Source: GCA-2697345 sp002697345
GTDB taxonomy: Bacteria > Pseudomonadota > Alphaproteobacteria > Rhodobacterales > Rhodobacteraceae
Direction: 5' to 3'
Assembly (NCBI GenBank): GCA_943787605.1
Contig: CALSNB010000001.1
Location: forward strand, 868,001-932,000
Length of the DNA: 64,000 bases
Position 1 is the first letter of the stretch, and the number at the start of each line of letters is the position of its first letter. The position numbers were made by a program, and so were the translations under genes. Positions 9,182 through 17,730 of the stretch are shown piece by piece. The notes below the pieces were generated by a model, which was given only the letters and a program-made list of their open reading frames with translations, was not told the origin of the DNA and ran no database searches.

Positions 9182-10042
9182 CTAATTATCTGTATCATCA
9201 TCTTCGAACCACAAACCTTCCGCTCGGAGTTTCTTTTCTCTTTTGGTTTCCACCCTTTTAACTAGAAGAATTGAAATTTCATATAACCCATATACCACCA
9301 CAAAAAGAATTACCTGTGTTATGACATCAGGAGGGGTAACCAAAGCTGCGAGCACTAATATCGCAACCACAGCATATTTCCGTACATTTCCAAGCCCCTT
9401 AGAGGAAACTAAACCAGCCTTACCCATTAAGGTCAATAAAACAGGTAATTGGAAACAAAGACCGAAAGCAACGATAAATTTGATAGTTAAACTTAAATAC
9501 TCTGCAACGGAACCTTGAAACGTAATCCCAGGATCTCCCAAGCCCGCACCCTCGCCCTCTACCCAGTCTCCTGACGAACCAATCTGCTGAAACCCTAAAA
9601 AGAAATCAAAAGCCAACGGTATAACAATATAGAACGCAAATGCAGCACCTAGAAAAAACATTGCAGGAGAGGCCAAGATAAACGGTAAAAAAGCGGACTT
9701 CTCGTTTTTGTACAATCCTGGCGCAACAAAACGCCAAAGCTGGCCTGCAATTACTGGAAAAGACAGTATTAACCCCCCTAATAGAGATATTCTAATGGCT
9801 ACAAAGAAACCTTCTTGAAGTTTTATAAGTATAAGTCCGCAATCCTGACCTCTTTCCAAAAGTTGACCACATATAGGTTGCGTCAAAAAATTAAAAATGG
9901 GGTTCCATACAGTAAAACAAATACCCATACCAACAATAAATGCTAATACAGACTTAACCAAGCGTGATCTCAGTTCGGTCAAATGCTCTATTAAAGGAGC
10001 ACCACTTGACTCAACGTCCTCAGCCTCAGGTTCAACACTCAT
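9182..10042 (-). CDS. tatC: Sec-independent translocase subunit TatC
   Basis: 286-aa six-helix membrane protein that binds twin-arginine signal peptides. It opens with PLIEHLTELRSRLVKS (about 16-31), the conserved N-terminal cytoplasmic signature, with further motifs QLWRFVAPGLYKNEK near 105 and AALVTPPDVITQ near 240. It ends in an acidic tail. Its start overlaps the tatB stop by 4 nt (ATGA-type overlap), giving a tatA-tatB-tatC operon on the minus strand. Confidence 0.97.
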   Translation of the reverse strand: MSVEPEAEDVESSGAPLIEHLTELRSRLVKSVLAFIVGMGICFTVWNPIFNFLTQPICGQLLERGQDCGLILIKLQEGFFVAIRISLLGGLILSFPVIAGQLWRFVAPGLYKNEKSAFLPFILASPAMFFLGAAFAFYIVIPLAFDFFLGFQQIGSSGDWVEGEGAGLGDPGITFQGSVAEYLSLTIKFIVAFGLCFQLPVLLTLMGKAGLVSSKGLGNVRKYAVVAILVLAALVTPPDVITQVILFVVVYGLYEISILLVKRVETKREKKLRAEGLWFEDDDTDN

Positions 10043-10557
10043 AGTATAGTGTCTTTCTTTTTAGTACTTTTCTTACTAGGTTTTTTTTTAGCTATCTTTA
10101 CTTTAGGCTTTAATTTCGGTGCTCTAATGTTTTTATCTTTATTAGTAGCTTTAACCACTACTTCAAATTCATTATCTACAGAATCAACATCTGTATTCTT
10201 GACTGCCTTTTCTTGGCGTCTCTTTTCTACTGCTAACTTATTTTTCTCTCTCTCTTTTGATCGATCTTTAGCCAACTTTTCTGTTTCTGATCCTGGATTA
10301 TAGCTACTGAAGTCAGTAGCAGTTTTCAAAGCATCCAAACCCATTTTTTTTGGATTTGCGATATTACGAAGACTACTTGTAATATCGCCCACACCAGAAT
10401 CTTCTGCCGCATCTTCCATAGCTCGAGAAAACTCTCTTGCCATTTTCTTTACTTTTGAAGTGGCTTGCCCCATCATCCGAAACATACCCGGTAACTCTTT
10501 TGGACCCACTACGATTAACGCAACAAGACCGATAAGTAAAAGTTCGGTTGACCCCAT
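10039..10557 (-). CDS. tatB: Sec-independent translocase subunit TatB
   Basis: 172-aa TatB. One N-terminal helix (MGSTELLLIGLVALIVVGPKELPG, cited as residues 1-24) contains the family Glu and the Gly-Pro hinge, followed by an amphipathic helix (MFRMMGQATSKVKKMAREF) and a long, very Lys-rich charged tail (about 95-172, ending KKPSKKSTKKKDTIL). TatB and TatC form the receptor for folded precursors. The gene lies 26 nt after tatA and overlaps tatC. Confidence 0.93.
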   Translation of the reverse strand: MGSTELLLIGLVALIVVGPKELPGMFRMMGQATSKVKKMAREFSRAMEDAAEDSGVGDITSSLRNIANPKKMGLDALKTATDFSSYNPGSETEKLAKDRSKEREKNKLAVEKRRQEKAVKNTDVDSVDNEFEVVVKATNKDKNIRAPKLKPKVKIAKKKPSKKSTKKKDTIL

Positions 10558-10583
10558 ATTAGACCCTCAAAAAGTTATAGTAC

Positions 10584-10799
10584 TTAAACTTTTTCCTTAT
10601 CATCTTTAGGCGTCACGTCTTTTACTTCATCCGATTCAGAAGTGTCGATTTCTTTTTTGGTTTCATCAACACCTTTTTTAAAAGCTGTTATGCCCTTACC
10701 TACTTCACCCATTAATGAAGAAATTTTTCCTCTCCCGAACATAACTAATACTACCACCGCGATCAAAAGAACACCTGGTAGCCCAATATTATTCAACAT
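10584..10799 (-). CDS. tatA: Sec-independent translocase subunit TatA
   Basis: 71-aa TatA, the pore-forming component of the Tat system. It has one N-terminal helix (GLPGVLLIAVVVLVMFG), then the FGRGKISSLMGEVGKGITAFKKG amphipathic helix (part of residues 22-44), then an acidic tail. A strong ribosome binding site (TTGGAGAG) precedes the ATG. It is the first gene of tatABC and is divergent from purB, with a 231-bp shared intergenic region holding the promoters. Confidence 0.94.
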   Translation of the reverse strand: MLNNIGLPGVLLIAVVVLVMFGRGKISSLMGEVGKGITAFKKGVDETKKEIDTSESDEVKDVTPKDDKEKV

Positions 10800-11030
10800 C
10801 TCTTCTCTCCAATATAATACCTATAATGTACCTACTTAATTGTTAAAGATAATCAACCTATAACTTAAACTTATTGTAAACCAATATGACATATAAGGAT
10901 GTATATATTCAACGATTAATAATAAAAAGGTATTTTTAAATACTCATCTTTCCATTTCGTAGCACTTGTTACTGCGACAGAGACCGTTTAATAGCTAGTT
11001 AATAATATAAAAACCGGGATACTTAACCTT

Positions 11031-12338
11031 ATGATCGAACGTTACTCAAGGCCAGAAATGATAAAAATTTGGTCTCCTGAAACAAAATTTAATATTTGGT
11101 ATGAGATTGAAGCTTACGCTTGCGAAGCACAGGCGAAACTAGGCGTGATCCCAATTAAGAGTGTAGATGCTATTTGGAAAGCAAAAAATACAGAATTTGA
11201 TATCTCTCGGATAAATGAAATTGAAGCTGAAACAAAACACGATGTAATTGCATTCTTAACGCATCTGGCAGAAATAATTGGTCAGGATGAAGCACGTTTT
11301 GTGCATCAAGGAATGACCAGTTCTGACGTATTGGACACAACATTGAATATTCAATTAGTCCGAGCAACTGATATATTGCTACAAGATATTGACCACCTCC
11401 TGGAAGCTTTAAAAGCTAAAGCCTATTCTTTCAAGGACACCATTCGCATTGGACGCTCGCATGGTATCCATGCGGAACCGACTACTATGGGACTAACCTT
11501 TGCCAGATTTTATGCCGAAATGGCCCGCAATAAAGAGCGACTGTTAGTAGCTCGCTCAGAAGTTTCTACCGGAGCCATCTCAGGAGCCGTGGGCACCTTT
11601 GCGAACATTGATCCATATGTAGAGGAATACGTTTGTAAAAAGTTAAATATTGCCCCAGAGACAATAAGCACCCAAATCATACCACGCGATAGACATGCTG
11701 CATACTTTAGCGCATTAGGGGTCGTTGCCAGCTCTATAGAAAATATAGCAATCGAAATAAGACATATGCAACGCACTGAAGTGCTCGAAGCTGAAGAGTT
11801 CTTTTCCAAAGGGCAAAAAGGTTCTTCAGCTATGCCACATAAACGGAACCCTGTTTTAACAGAAAACTTAACCGGTTTAGCGCGTCTTGTGAGGATGTCA
11901 GTCATTCCAGCACTTGAAAATGTTGCTCTCTGGCATGAAAGAGATATTTCTCATTCATCTGTTGAACGAGCTATAGCTCCAGACACAACAATAACGTTAG
12001 ATTTTGCTCTTCATCGGTTAACTTCTGTAATTGATAACTTAGTACTTTATCCAAAGAAAATGATGGAGAACATGAATAAATTTAGAGGTCTCATTATGTC
12101 TCAAAGAGTGCTTTTAGCTCTTACCCAAGGCGGTTTAAGTAGAGAGAAAAGTTATAGTTTAGTTCAACGCAATGCAATGCGAGTCTGGAACGAAGGTAAA
12201 GATTTTGAAACTGAGCTCCTGAATGATCCAGAGGTGCTATCGGTACTCTCAACAAAACAAATAAAAGAAAAATTCGACTTAAATTATCATACTAAGCACG
12301 TAAATCATATTTTTGATCGAGTATTTAATACCAAATAA
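11031..12338 (+). CDS. purB: adenylosuccinate lyase
   Basis: 435-aa fumarase-superfamily lyase acting twice in purine synthesis (SAICAR to AICAR, and adenylosuccinate to AMP). The superfamily signature GSSAMPHKRNP is at 264-274. Other active-site segments are ETKHDVIAF (68-76), QGMTSSDVLDT (93-103) and GRSHGIHAEPTTMG (141-154). Length is that of the shorter bacterial type. It is transcribed alone and its ribosome binding site is weak. Its end faces lon across 41 bp of AT-rich sequence with no clear hairpin. Confidence 0.97.
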   Translation: MIERYSRPEMIKIWSPETKFNIWYEIEAYACEAQAKLGVIPIKSVDAIWKAKNTEFDISRINEIEAETKHDVIAFLTHLAEIIGQDEARFVHQGMTSSDVLDTTLNIQLVRATDILLQDIDHLLEALKAKAYSFKDTIRIGRSHGIHAEPTTMGLTFARFYAEMARNKERLLVARSEVSTGAISGAVGTFANIDPYVEEYVCKKLNIAPETISTQIIPRDRHAAYFSALGVVASSIENIAIEIRHMQRTEVLEAEEFFSKGQKGSSAMPHKRNPVLTENLTGLARLVRMSVIPALENVALWHERDISHSSVERAIAPDTTITLDFALHRLTSVIDNLVLYPKKMMENMNKFRGLIMSQRVLLALTQGGLSREKSYSLVQRNAMRVWNEGKDFETELLNDPEVLSVLSTKQIKEKFDLNYHTKHVNHIFDRVFNTK

Positions 12339-12379
12339 GTTTTAAAGAAAAAAACCTAAAATTTAAAAATCTAATATTT

Positions 12380-14788
12380 TTATTGCAAATTTTTACCTAT
12401 AACGTTTTCTTCATTGCTTTGTACGGCCGCCTGTGCAAGCTCCTCCGCCACCTCGTCCCACTCGATTGGTATAGGCTTAGAGACTAAGGCGTGTTTTAAA
12501 GCTTCTTTCACGTGACTTACTGGGATAATTTCGAGTCCCTCTTTTAAGTTCTCAGGTATTTCCGTCAAATCTTTTTCATTTTCTGCTGGAATCAAAACTG
12601 TTTTAATCCCCCCCCTTAGAGCGGCTAACAACTTCTCTTTTAGCCCACCAATCGCTAATGCGTTTCCTCTTAAAGTAACTTCGCCTGTCATAGCTAGGTC
12701 TTTACGAACAGGTATTCTAGTTAAAACCGAAACGATAGATGTAACCATCGCCAATCCAGCAGACGGTCCATCTTTTGGAGTTGCGCCTTCTGGAACGTGA
12801 ACATGGATATCTAATTTATCAAAACTTGTTGGTTTCACACCCAATGTTGGACTGATAGATCTAACATATGAGGAAGCCGCATCAATAGACTCTTTCATAA
12901 CGTCTCCAAGCTTCCCTGTGGTCTTCATTCGACCTTTCCCTGGCAATTTTAGGGCCTCAATAGATAGAAGTTCTCCCCCAACACTAGTCCAAGCCAAACC
13001 TGTAACGACACCTATTTGATCTTCTTCCTCTGCCAAACCGAACCTATATTTCTTAACACCAAGGTAATTTGCGATATTATTATCTGAAACTGTAACAGAG
13101 TTTAGCTCTTTTTTTACAATTTGGGTAACAACCTTACGTGCAATTTTAGCAATTTCACGTTCTAGATTTCGAACACCAGCCTCTCTAGTATAGGTCCTTA
13201 TAATCTCTGTAATCGCACTTTCAGTTATCTCAATTTCTTTTTTCTTCAAGCCATGGTTTTTAAGTTGTTTAGACACCAGATGCTGTATCGCGATTTCTAA
13301 TTTCTCGTGCTCTGTATATCCTGATAAGCTTATTATTTCCATTCTATCAAGTAATGGTGCAGGCATATTGTAAGTATTTGCTGTTGTTAGAAACATTACA
13401 TCAGACAGATCATATTCTACTTCCAAGTAATGATCTGAGAAAGTATTATTTTGTTCAGGATCTAAAACTTCTAACATAGCTGAAGCTGGGTCTCCTCTAA
13501 AATCCTGTCCCATTTTATCTATTTCATCGAGCAATATTAATGGGTTAGATGTTTTTGCTTTTTTTAATGCTTGGATTACTTTTCCTGGCATTGAACCTAT
13601 GTATGTTCTCCTATGTCCTCGAATTTCGCTCTCATCCCGCACTCCACCTAAGGAAATCCTAATGAATTCTCTGCCTGTAGCTCTGGCAACTGATTTACCA
13701 AGAGATGTTTTACCTACACCCGGTGGACCCACAAGACACATTATGGGTCCTTTAAGTTTTTTTGATCTTTGTTGCACAGCTAAATATTCGATTATTCGCT
13801 CTTTTACCTTTTCCAGTCCATAATGGTCATCGTTTAGTATAGTTTCAGCCTTGGACAAGTCCTTTTTTACTCGGCTTTTTACATTCCATGGAATCCCTAA
13901 AATCCAATCTAAATAATTCCTAACCACGGTTGCCTCAGCGCTCATTGGTGACATATTTTTTAACTTCTTAATCTCACCGTCAACCTTTTCCTTAGCTTCC
14001 TTAGATAGTTTTATATTTGCAATTTTATTTTCGAGTTCTGTTATTTCGTTTTCACCATCTTCGCCATCACCTAGTTCTTTCTGAATAGCCTTCATTTGTT
14101 CATTCAGATAATATTCTCGTTGAGTGCGTTCCATTTGGGTTTTTACCCGACTTTTTATCTTTTTTTCAACTTGTAAGACACCCATCTCGCCTTGCATAAG
14201 ACCATAAACTTTTTCTAATCTTTCTGTAATACTTAACGTTTCAAGAAGATCTTGTTTTTGTTCAATTTCAAGACCGAGATGTCCTGCCACTAAGTCTGCT
14301 AACTTATTAGCTTCCGTAGCCTCTGCAATCGAACTCAGAGCCTCATCAGGAATATTTTTCTTGGCTCGAGCGTAACGTTCAAACTCTTTTCCTACTGATC
14401 TAACAAGAGCTTTTGTTGTTGTTTCATCTCCATCAACTTCCTTAATTTCTGATGCATTTGCCTCAAAAAAGAACTCATTCTCTACAAAGTTAATAATTTT
14501 AACTCTTACTCCACCTTCAACTAAAACCTTTACTGTCCCATCAGGTAATTTCAGAAGTTGCAAAACATTTGCTAAAACCCCAACTTGGTAGATACCGTCT
14601 GTATGAGGTTCATCAATCGAAGGGTCAATTTGGCTAGAAAGCAAAATCCTCTTATCATCTTTCATTACCTCTTCTAATGCTTTTACAGACTTTTCCCTTC
14701 CAACAAATAAGGGTACAATCATATGTGGGAAAACCACGATGTCTCTTAAAGGTAATACTGGAAAAGTTTCCAAAGGTTTATTTGTCAT
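12380..14788 (-). CDS. lon: ATP-dependent protease Lon
   Basis: 802-aa cytoplasmic AAA+ serine protease for misfolded and regulatory proteins. It has the N-terminal substrate domain (LPLRDIVVFPHMIVPLFVGRE near residue 12, in part), Walker A GPPGVGKTS, Walker B in LILLDEIDKMG, and the C-terminal Ser/Lys dyad with Ser676 (KDGPSAG) and Lys719 (GGLKEKLLAA). It is monocistronic on the minus strand. A sigma-32-like promoter lies 56 bp upstream of the start, so heat-shock control is likely. Confidence 0.97.
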   Translation of the reverse strand: MTNKPLETFPVLPLRDIVVFPHMIVPLFVGREKSVKALEEVMKDDKRILLSSQIDPSIDEPHTDGIYQVGVLANVLQLLKLPDGTVKVLVEGGVRVKIINFVENEFFFEANASEIKEVDGDETTTKALVRSVGKEFERYARAKKNIPDEALSSIAEATEANKLADLVAGHLGLEIEQKQDLLETLSITERLEKVYGLMQGEMGVLQVEKKIKSRVKTQMERTQREYYLNEQMKAIQKELGDGEDGENEITELENKIANIKLSKEAKEKVDGEIKKLKNMSPMSAEATVVRNYLDWILGIPWNVKSRVKKDLSKAETILNDDHYGLEKVKERIIEYLAVQQRSKKLKGPIMCLVGPPGVGKTSLGKSVARATGREFIRISLGGVRDESEIRGHRRTYIGSMPGKVIQALKKAKTSNPLILLDEIDKMGQDFRGDPASAMLEVLDPEQNNTFSDHYLEVEYDLSDVMFLTTANTYNMPAPLLDRMEIISLSGYTEHEKLEIAIQHLVSKQLKNHGLKKKEIEITESAITEIIRTYTREAGVRNLEREIAKIARKVVTQIVKKELNSVTVSDNNIANYLGVKKYRFGLAEEEDQIGVVTGLAWTSVGGELLSIEALKLPGKGRMKTTGKLGDVMKESIDAASSYVRSISPTLGVKPTSFDKLDIHVHVPEGATPKDGPSAGLAMVTSIVSVLTRIPVRKDLAMTGEVTLRGNALAIGGLKEKLLAALRGGIKTVLIPAENEKDLTEIPENLKEGLEIIPVSHVKEALKHALVSKPIPIEWDEVAEELAQAAVQSNEENVIGKNLQ

Positions 14789-14843
14789 ATCTATTCCTTT
14801 AACACACTAGCACTTGATTTGAGTTCTATAGTTCATACTGTTT

Positions 14844-14872
14844 ATTTGGGGGTTATCATCTCCTCTTTCAAG
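14844..14872 (-). promoter_or_regulatory. heat-shock (sigma-32/RpoH) type promoter of lon
   Basis: On the minus strand CTTGAA (14867-14872) is followed after exactly 15 nt by CCCCAAAT (14844-14851). The RpoH consensus is CTTGAA, 13-15 nt, CCCCATNT, so 13 of the 13 defined positions match except one in the -10 box. It lies about 55 nt upstream of lon, a known heat-shock gene. The match and position are seen directly; RpoH control is inferred. Confidence 0.75.
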
Positions 14873-14946
14873 GGATAAAGTTTTATCTGTAACTTTCCAA
14901 CAAACTTTTTAATAAAAATCTATTTTTTACTAGGTTAAAGAAAGAC

Positions 14947-16077
14947 TTATATAGGCTCAATATCACCCCTTCTTTGTTCTTCAAAAAAGTAACTCTTAAA
15001 ATTATTGAACTTATTTTCTTCTATAGAGCACCGTATCCCAATCATTAAATCTTGATAATATTGTAGGTTATGCCATGTCATTAGCATTGAGCAAATAATC
15101 TCATTAGCCTTAAAAACATGGTGAAGATAAGCTCGACTATAATTTAGACATGCGGGGCACTTACAAGCCTCATCTAGTGGCCTTGGATCCATTGCATGCC
15201 TTGAATTTTTTATATTCACGACACCGCGCCGTGTGAAAGCCTGGCCAGTCCTACCAGATCGTGAGGGCAAAACACAATCAAACATATCCACCCCTCTAGT
15301 TACTGCTCCCACTATATCACTTGGTTTTCCAACGCCCATCAAATACCTAGGTTTGTCTCGAGGAAGTTGATCAGGAGCATAATCTAGAACCTCAAACATT
15401 AAATCTTGTCCCTCTCCGACAGCCAACCCCCCAATTGCGTAACCATCAAAACCTACTGATTTTAAATGCCCAGCACTTTCTTCGCGTTGTGATTTATATA
15501 TCCCTCCCTGCTGAATTCCAAATAGGGCGTGTTCGGGGTAACACCCAAAAGCTTCTTTCGATCTCGTGGCCCACCTCATAGAAAGTTGCATAGAATTAAA
15601 ACTAGTTCTTTCAGTACTAGGGAAAGGAGTGCACTCATCGAAACACATGACAATGTCTGAACCTAACATTTTTTGAATCTCTATTGATTTCTCTGGAGTT
15701 ACCAAATGCTTGGAACCATCTATATGCGACTTAAATGTGACGCCAAATTCTGTTAAATTACGTAACTTAGCTAAGCTCATTACTTGAAAGCCTCCCGAGT
15801 CTGTCAGAATTGGTTTTCTCCAATTCATGAAAGTATGAAGACCTCCCAGTTTTTGAATCAATTCTGCTGTTGGCCTCAGCATTAGATGATAAGTATTTCC
15901 CAAAAGAATTTCAGCTCCAGTTTCTCTAACATTTTCCGGCATCATGGCTTTTACTGTTGCAGCAGTTCCTACTGGCATAAATGCAGGCGTCTGAATGTTT
16001 CCACGTGAGGTCTTAATAATGCCTCGACGCGCTTTGCCATCAAAATTCTTTACACAAAATGAAAAATTAGTAGTCAT
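14947..16077 (-). CDS. tgt: queuine/preQ1 tRNA-ribosyltransferase
   Basis: 376-aa enzyme exchanging guanine-34 for preQ1 in GUN-anticodon tRNAs, a step of queuosine synthesis. Visible are LTDSGGFQVMSL (base recognition and catalytic Asp), MFDCVLPSRSGRTGQAF (nucleophile Asp region) and the zinc site CKCPACLNYSRAYLHH. I chose the ATG at 16077 (MTTNFSFCVK); an upstream TTG at 16107 would add 10 residues unlike the family. It is divergent from the Fe-S assembly pair. No other queuosine genes are in the window. Confidence 0.96.
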   Translation of the reverse strand: MTTNFSFCVKNFDGKARRGIIKTSRGNIQTPAFMPVGTAATVKAMMPENVRETGAEILLGNTYHLMLRPTAELIQKLGGLHTFMNWRKPILTDSGGFQVMSLAKLRNLTEFGVTFKSHIDGSKHLVTPEKSIEIQKMLGSDIVMCFDECTPFPSTERTSFNSMQLSMRWATRSKEAFGCYPEHALFGIQQGGIYKSQREESAGHLKSVGFDGYAIGGLAVGEGQDLMFEVLDYAPDQLPRDKPRYLMGVGKPSDIVGAVTRGVDMFDCVLPSRSGRTGQAFTRRGVVNIKNSRHAMDPRPLDEACKCPACLNYSRAYLHHVFKANEIICSMLMTWHNLQYYQDLMIGIRCSIEENKFNNFKSYFFEEQRRGDIEPI

Positions 16078-16188
16078 ATTATGAGATCTAGAGTAAGTCG
16101 AGACCAAGGGAAAGGGCTGTTACCTCTAGACGTATGGTTCGCGCTGACTTATATAGTTAATAAAGAAAAAATATTAGGCTAGTCATAA

Positions 16189-16551
16189 ATGAATAACAGA
16201 ACAGACCATCTTGAAGGAGAACCATTAATAGTTCCTTCCTCTACTGATCATCCGCTTCATGAAAGCATTGTAGAAGCTTGCCGTTCTGTTTTTGACCCAG
16301 AAATACCAGTCAATATATATGATTTAGGGCTCATTTATACTATCGAAATTGGTGAAGAAAGTACTGTAAAGGTACTAATGTCTCTAACTGCTCCAGGTTG
16401 CCCAGTTGCAGGAGAAATGCCCGGATGGGTAGCTACCGCAGTAGAATCAGTCCCTGGTGTCAAAGAGGTCAACGTAGAACTAATTTGGGAACCACCTTGG
16501 GGTATGGAAATGATGAGTGACGAGGCAAAACTAGAGTTAGGTTTTATGTGA
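16189..16551 (+). CDS. SufT-type Fe-S assembly protein (DUF59/MIP18 family)
   Basis: 120-aa DUF59 (MIP18) protein, a family involved in Fe-S cluster maturation and often named SufT when beside suf genes. The core FDPEIPVNIYDLGLIYTIEI (about 38-57) and the LTAPGCPVAGEMPGWV segment with its conserved Cys (near 68) are clear. It ends with the WEPPWGMEMMSDEAKLELG tail seen in alphaproteobacterial SufT. Its stop overlaps the next start by 1 nt (TGATG), so the two are coupled. No sufBCDS genes are present here. Confidence 0.88.
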   Translation: MNNRTDHLEGEPLIVPSSTDHPLHESIVEACRSVFDPEIPVNIYDLGLIYTIEIGEESTVKVLMSLTAPGCPVAGEMPGWVATAVESVPGVKEVNVELIWEPPWGMEMMSDEAKLELGFM

Positions 16552-16904
16552 TGGTAGAGAACGTAAAAAATCCTGTTGTACTGACACCTATGGCAATTGA
16601 GCAGATTAAGAAGCTGATGAAAAAAAATGATGACTATGGCCTTCAAATTGGTATAAAAAAAGGTGGCTGTGCAGGAATGGAATACACAATGAAATCTGTA
16701 AAATTTGCTGATCCTAATGATCTTGTAATAGAAGATGGCGAAGCAAGAGTGATGATTGCTCCAATGGCACAAATGTTTTTATTCGGAACAGAGATTGATT
16801 ATAAAATTGACCTTTTAGAAAGCGGTTTTAAATTTAATAATCCAAATGTTACAGAAGCTTGCGGTTGTGGAGAATCTATTAAATTTGAAGATATGACAGT
16901 TTAG
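16551..16904 (+). CDS. A-type Fe-S carrier protein (SufA/IscA/ErpA family)
   Basis: 117-aa HesB/IscA-family protein that carries or delivers Fe-S clusters. The three conserved cysteines are present: Cys40 (KKGGCAGMEY), Cys104 and Cys106 (ACGCGES). I use the ATG at 16551, which overlaps the SufT-like stop; a GTG lies one codon earlier. Pairing with SufT and position outside an isc operon favour a SufA-type role, but SufA, IscA and ErpA cannot be told apart with certainty from sequence. Confidence 0.9.
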   Translation: MVENVKNPVVLTPMAIEQIKKLMKKNDDYGLQIGIKKGGCAGMEYTMKSVKFADPNDLVIEDGEARVMIAPMAQMFLFGTEIDYKIDLLESGFKFNNPNVTEACGCGESIKFEDMTV

Positions 16905-16968
16905 TAAAAGTTAAGAAAATAGACTTATTTATTTTACTAATAATATTTTTCATAGTTAGAGGTTAGCA

Positions 16969-17730
16969 GTGGAAGCACGTCGTAAAATAATAATAGGCAA
17001 CTGGAAGATGAATGGTCGATCTAAAGACCTGGTAGATATTGATCTATTATTTAAAAAAATTCCCCAACAAGAAATCGATATAGTAATCGCCCCTCCGGCA
17101 ACGTTACTTTACGAACTTAAAGGTCTTAATGCTCCAAAAAATTTACTACTTTCTGGTCAAAACTGTCATCAAGTCGAGTGCGGGGCATACACTGGAGAAA
17201 TTTCAGCAGCTATGCTTAAGGATGCTGGAGCGAATTATGTCATTTTAGGTCACTCTGAGCGTCGTACAGTTTATAAAGAAACTAGCACCCTCGTTCGATT
17301 AAAAGCACTCGAAGCAGTCAAGCAAGGTCTAATCCCAATTATATGTGTTGGTGAACATCTAAAATCTTACGAAAACAATCAAACATTAAATGTTATAGAA
17401 AGGCAATTAAAGGTATCGTTAAACTCAAAAATTATATGTGATAATCTAGTAATTGCTTATGAACCAGTATGGGCTATAGGTTCCAACAAAACTCCATCAC
17501 CTGAAGAAATAGAAAAAGTTCATTCTTTTATCAAAAACCACATATCTGAACGCTTTGGTGAGCATGCTACTAATCATTGCCGTATAATCTATGGGGGGTC
17601 AGTAAATAAAAATAATGCCTTAAAAATATTTTCATTAATTAATGTCGACGGTGGCTTGATAGGAGGGGCATCACTTAAAGCCACTGACTTTCTTGAGTTA
17701 ATTATGATTCTGAAAAATAGTTTAAACTAA
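16969..17730 (+). CDS. tpiA: triosephosphate isomerase
   Basis: 253-aa TIM-barrel enzyme interconverting dihydroxyacetone phosphate and glyceraldehyde 3-phosphate. Catalytic residues are all visible: Lys13 (IGNWKMNG), His95 (ILGHSERR) and Glu165 (AYEPVWAIG), plus the phosphate-binding YGGSVN and GLIGGASL. The start is GTG at 16969, with GAGGTTAG upstream. Its last 4 nt overlap the convergent ABC ATPase gene. Confidence 0.97.
   Translation: MEARRKIIIGNWKMNGRSKDLVDIDLLFKKIPQQEIDIVIAPPATLLYELKGLNAPKNLLLSGQNCHQVECGAYTGEISAAMLKDAGANYVILGHSERRTVYKETSTLVRLKALEAVKQGLIPIICVGEHLKSYENNQTLNVIERQLKVSLNSKIICDNLVIAYEPVWAIGSNKTPSPEEIEKVHSFIKNHISERFGEHATNHCRIIYGGSVNKNNALKIFSLINVDGGLIGGASLKATDFLELIMILKNSLN

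Noticed and set aside
16335..16772. 145-codon minus-strand frame opposite the Fe-S pair
   Set aside because: Antisense shadow of two well-supported genes.
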